From Pseudomonas ceruminis (GTDB taxonomy: Bacteria > Pseudomonadota > Gammaproteobacteria > Pseudomonadales > Pseudomonadaceae): a stretch of 43,936 nt of DNA. Both the position numbers and the translations under genes were made by a program. This document shows positions 43,412 through 43,936 of the stretch, in pieces. Every line of letters begins with the position of its first letter. Positions within the stretch are counted from its first letter, which is position 1. The notes below the pieces were generated by a model. The model ran no database searches. It was not told the DNA's origin and saw nothing but the letters and a program-made list of their open reading frames with translations. The stretch spans positions 1-43,936 of the forward strand of contig NZ_BQHW01000036.1 in assembly GCF_021602025.1 (NCBI RefSeq), read 5' to 3'.

Positions 43412-43936
43412 GTGTCCACACTTGTCCCTCCTGTGGATAGATCAATGGGTGAATTCCTGTCGGACACTGATAGGCTGGGCTGCGCCCCGCGTGCTTATCT
43501 ACCTTATGGATTTACGCGAAACAGTTCGCGAACGAGATTGGCATTTTGCGGCCAGCCCCATGATTCGGTTACAGGCCTTTACCACCTGGGTAATGGGCGT
43601 AGGGCCTACAGCCCCGTACTCCACAGATTTCTCTCGCCTGATTCACTAAGCCCTTTTGGTAAGGGCGGAATCAATCCCTATGCCTACTGCGGTGATAACC
43701 CGGTGAACCGGGTCGACCTCAGCGGGCAGTTCTGGTTAAGCAACCTGATCAGTGGAGCCAGCATGGCCAGTAGTACGGTCACCGTGCTCGGAGCAGTTGC
43801 GCGAACATCCAGGGATGTGGTCAATCGTCTTCGTGGCGCTCCTACCGCTGGCGTGAGAACTCGGCTTTCCAATGTAGGTTATTTCTACTCAGGCTTAGCG
43901 GGGGTGGCGTCAACAGCCTTTCGAGGCGTAGAGGGG
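43412..43936 (+). CDS. Orphan RHS repeat-associated core domain protein, 5' part only
   Basis: One frame is open for 175 codons from a GTG at 43412 to the window edge. The N-terminus VSTLVPPVDRSMGEF, then RAYLPYGFTRNSSRTRLAF, DSVTGLYHLGNGRRAYSP, HRFLSPDSLSPFGKGGINPY and AYCGDNPVNRVDLSG form a complete RHS-associated core, ending near residue 108. After it the sequence becomes variable (QFWLSNLISGASMASSTVTV...), as in polymorphic-toxin tips. The GTG is chosen because short Pseudomonas RHS orphans commonly begin this way; ATG at 43445 is the alternative. There is no signal peptide and no upstream YD repeats, so it is the short orphan form. GC is lower than its neighbours, suggesting transfer. 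The C-terminal domain and any immunity gene lie outside the window. Confidence 0.8.
   Translation, partial: MSTLVPPVDRSMGEFLSDTDRLGCAPRAYLPYGFTRNSSRTRLAFCGQPHDSVTGLYHLGNGRRAYSPVLHRFLSPDSLSPFGKGGINPYAYCGDNPVNRVDLSGQFWLSNLISGASMASSTVTVLGAVARTSRDVVNRLRGAPTAGVRTRLSNVGYFYSGLAGVASTAFRGVEG

Overview
The window is a high-GC gammaproteobacterial chromosome segment. Gene content and order point to the Pseudomonas putida/fluorescens side of Pseudomonas: a monofunctional hisB followed by hisH-DUF2164-hisA-hisF, yggX-mutY-asmA, gbdR with choline/betaine transport genes, the carnitine cdh cluster and dgcAB, plus many short REP palindromes. This is inferred from the reading itself; no database search was possible.

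Layout. (1) 1-2440 is an eroded accessory segment: the last codons of an IS3-type transposase, about 1 kb without a credible gene, and a decayed tyrosine integrase beside tRNA-Thr. (2) 2443-3903 holds tRNA-Thr, a small lipoprotein gene, and a DUF6124/DUF3077 gene pair preceded by a strongly structured leader. (3) 4220-12222 holds a SAM-dependent methyltransferase, a four-gene polar amino-acid ABC importer, an APC-family permease with a good sigma-54 promoter, a small basic protein and a PPK2-type polyphosphate kinase. (4) 12434-16176 holds tRNA-Phe and the overlapping asmA-mutY-yggX unit. (5) 16541-21359 holds an OFA-type MFS transporter and the histidine operon. (6) 21480-42955 is a 21 kb quaternary-amine region. 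(7) From 42956 there is an AT-richer, DnaA-box-containing stretch and then an orphan RHS/YD-repeat protein that runs off the window.

How region 6 works together. Choline/betaine enters through ChoX (binding protein), ChoW (permease) and ChoV (ATPase). CaiX is a second, carnitine-type binding protein with no permease of its own here. Carnitine is oxidised by CdhA, cleaved by the BKACE enzyme CdhC and released as glycine betaine by the thioesterase CdhB. Dimethylglycine, formed from betaine, is demethylated by DgcA/DgcB, with electrons passed to a dedicated ETF pair. Serine dehydratase (SdaA) takes the glycine-to-serine output to pyruvate. GbdR and CdhR, both AraC-type regulators with a GATase1-like sensor domain, are the probable regulators. 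Two genes of unknown function, an LprI-like secreted protein and an M19 'dipeptidase' that lacks several metal ligands, sit inside the same region.

Most notable observations: a leader RNA with mutually exclusive stems and loop complementarity upstream of DUF6124/DUF3077; an M19 protein lacking its site-1 metal ligands in the betaine cluster; a 21-bp-spaced triple direct repeat between choX and sdaA; tandem sigma-54 promoters before gbdR; a plus-strand terminator with no gene in front of it (possible sRNA); and an RHS orphan with a variable C-terminal tail at the right edge.
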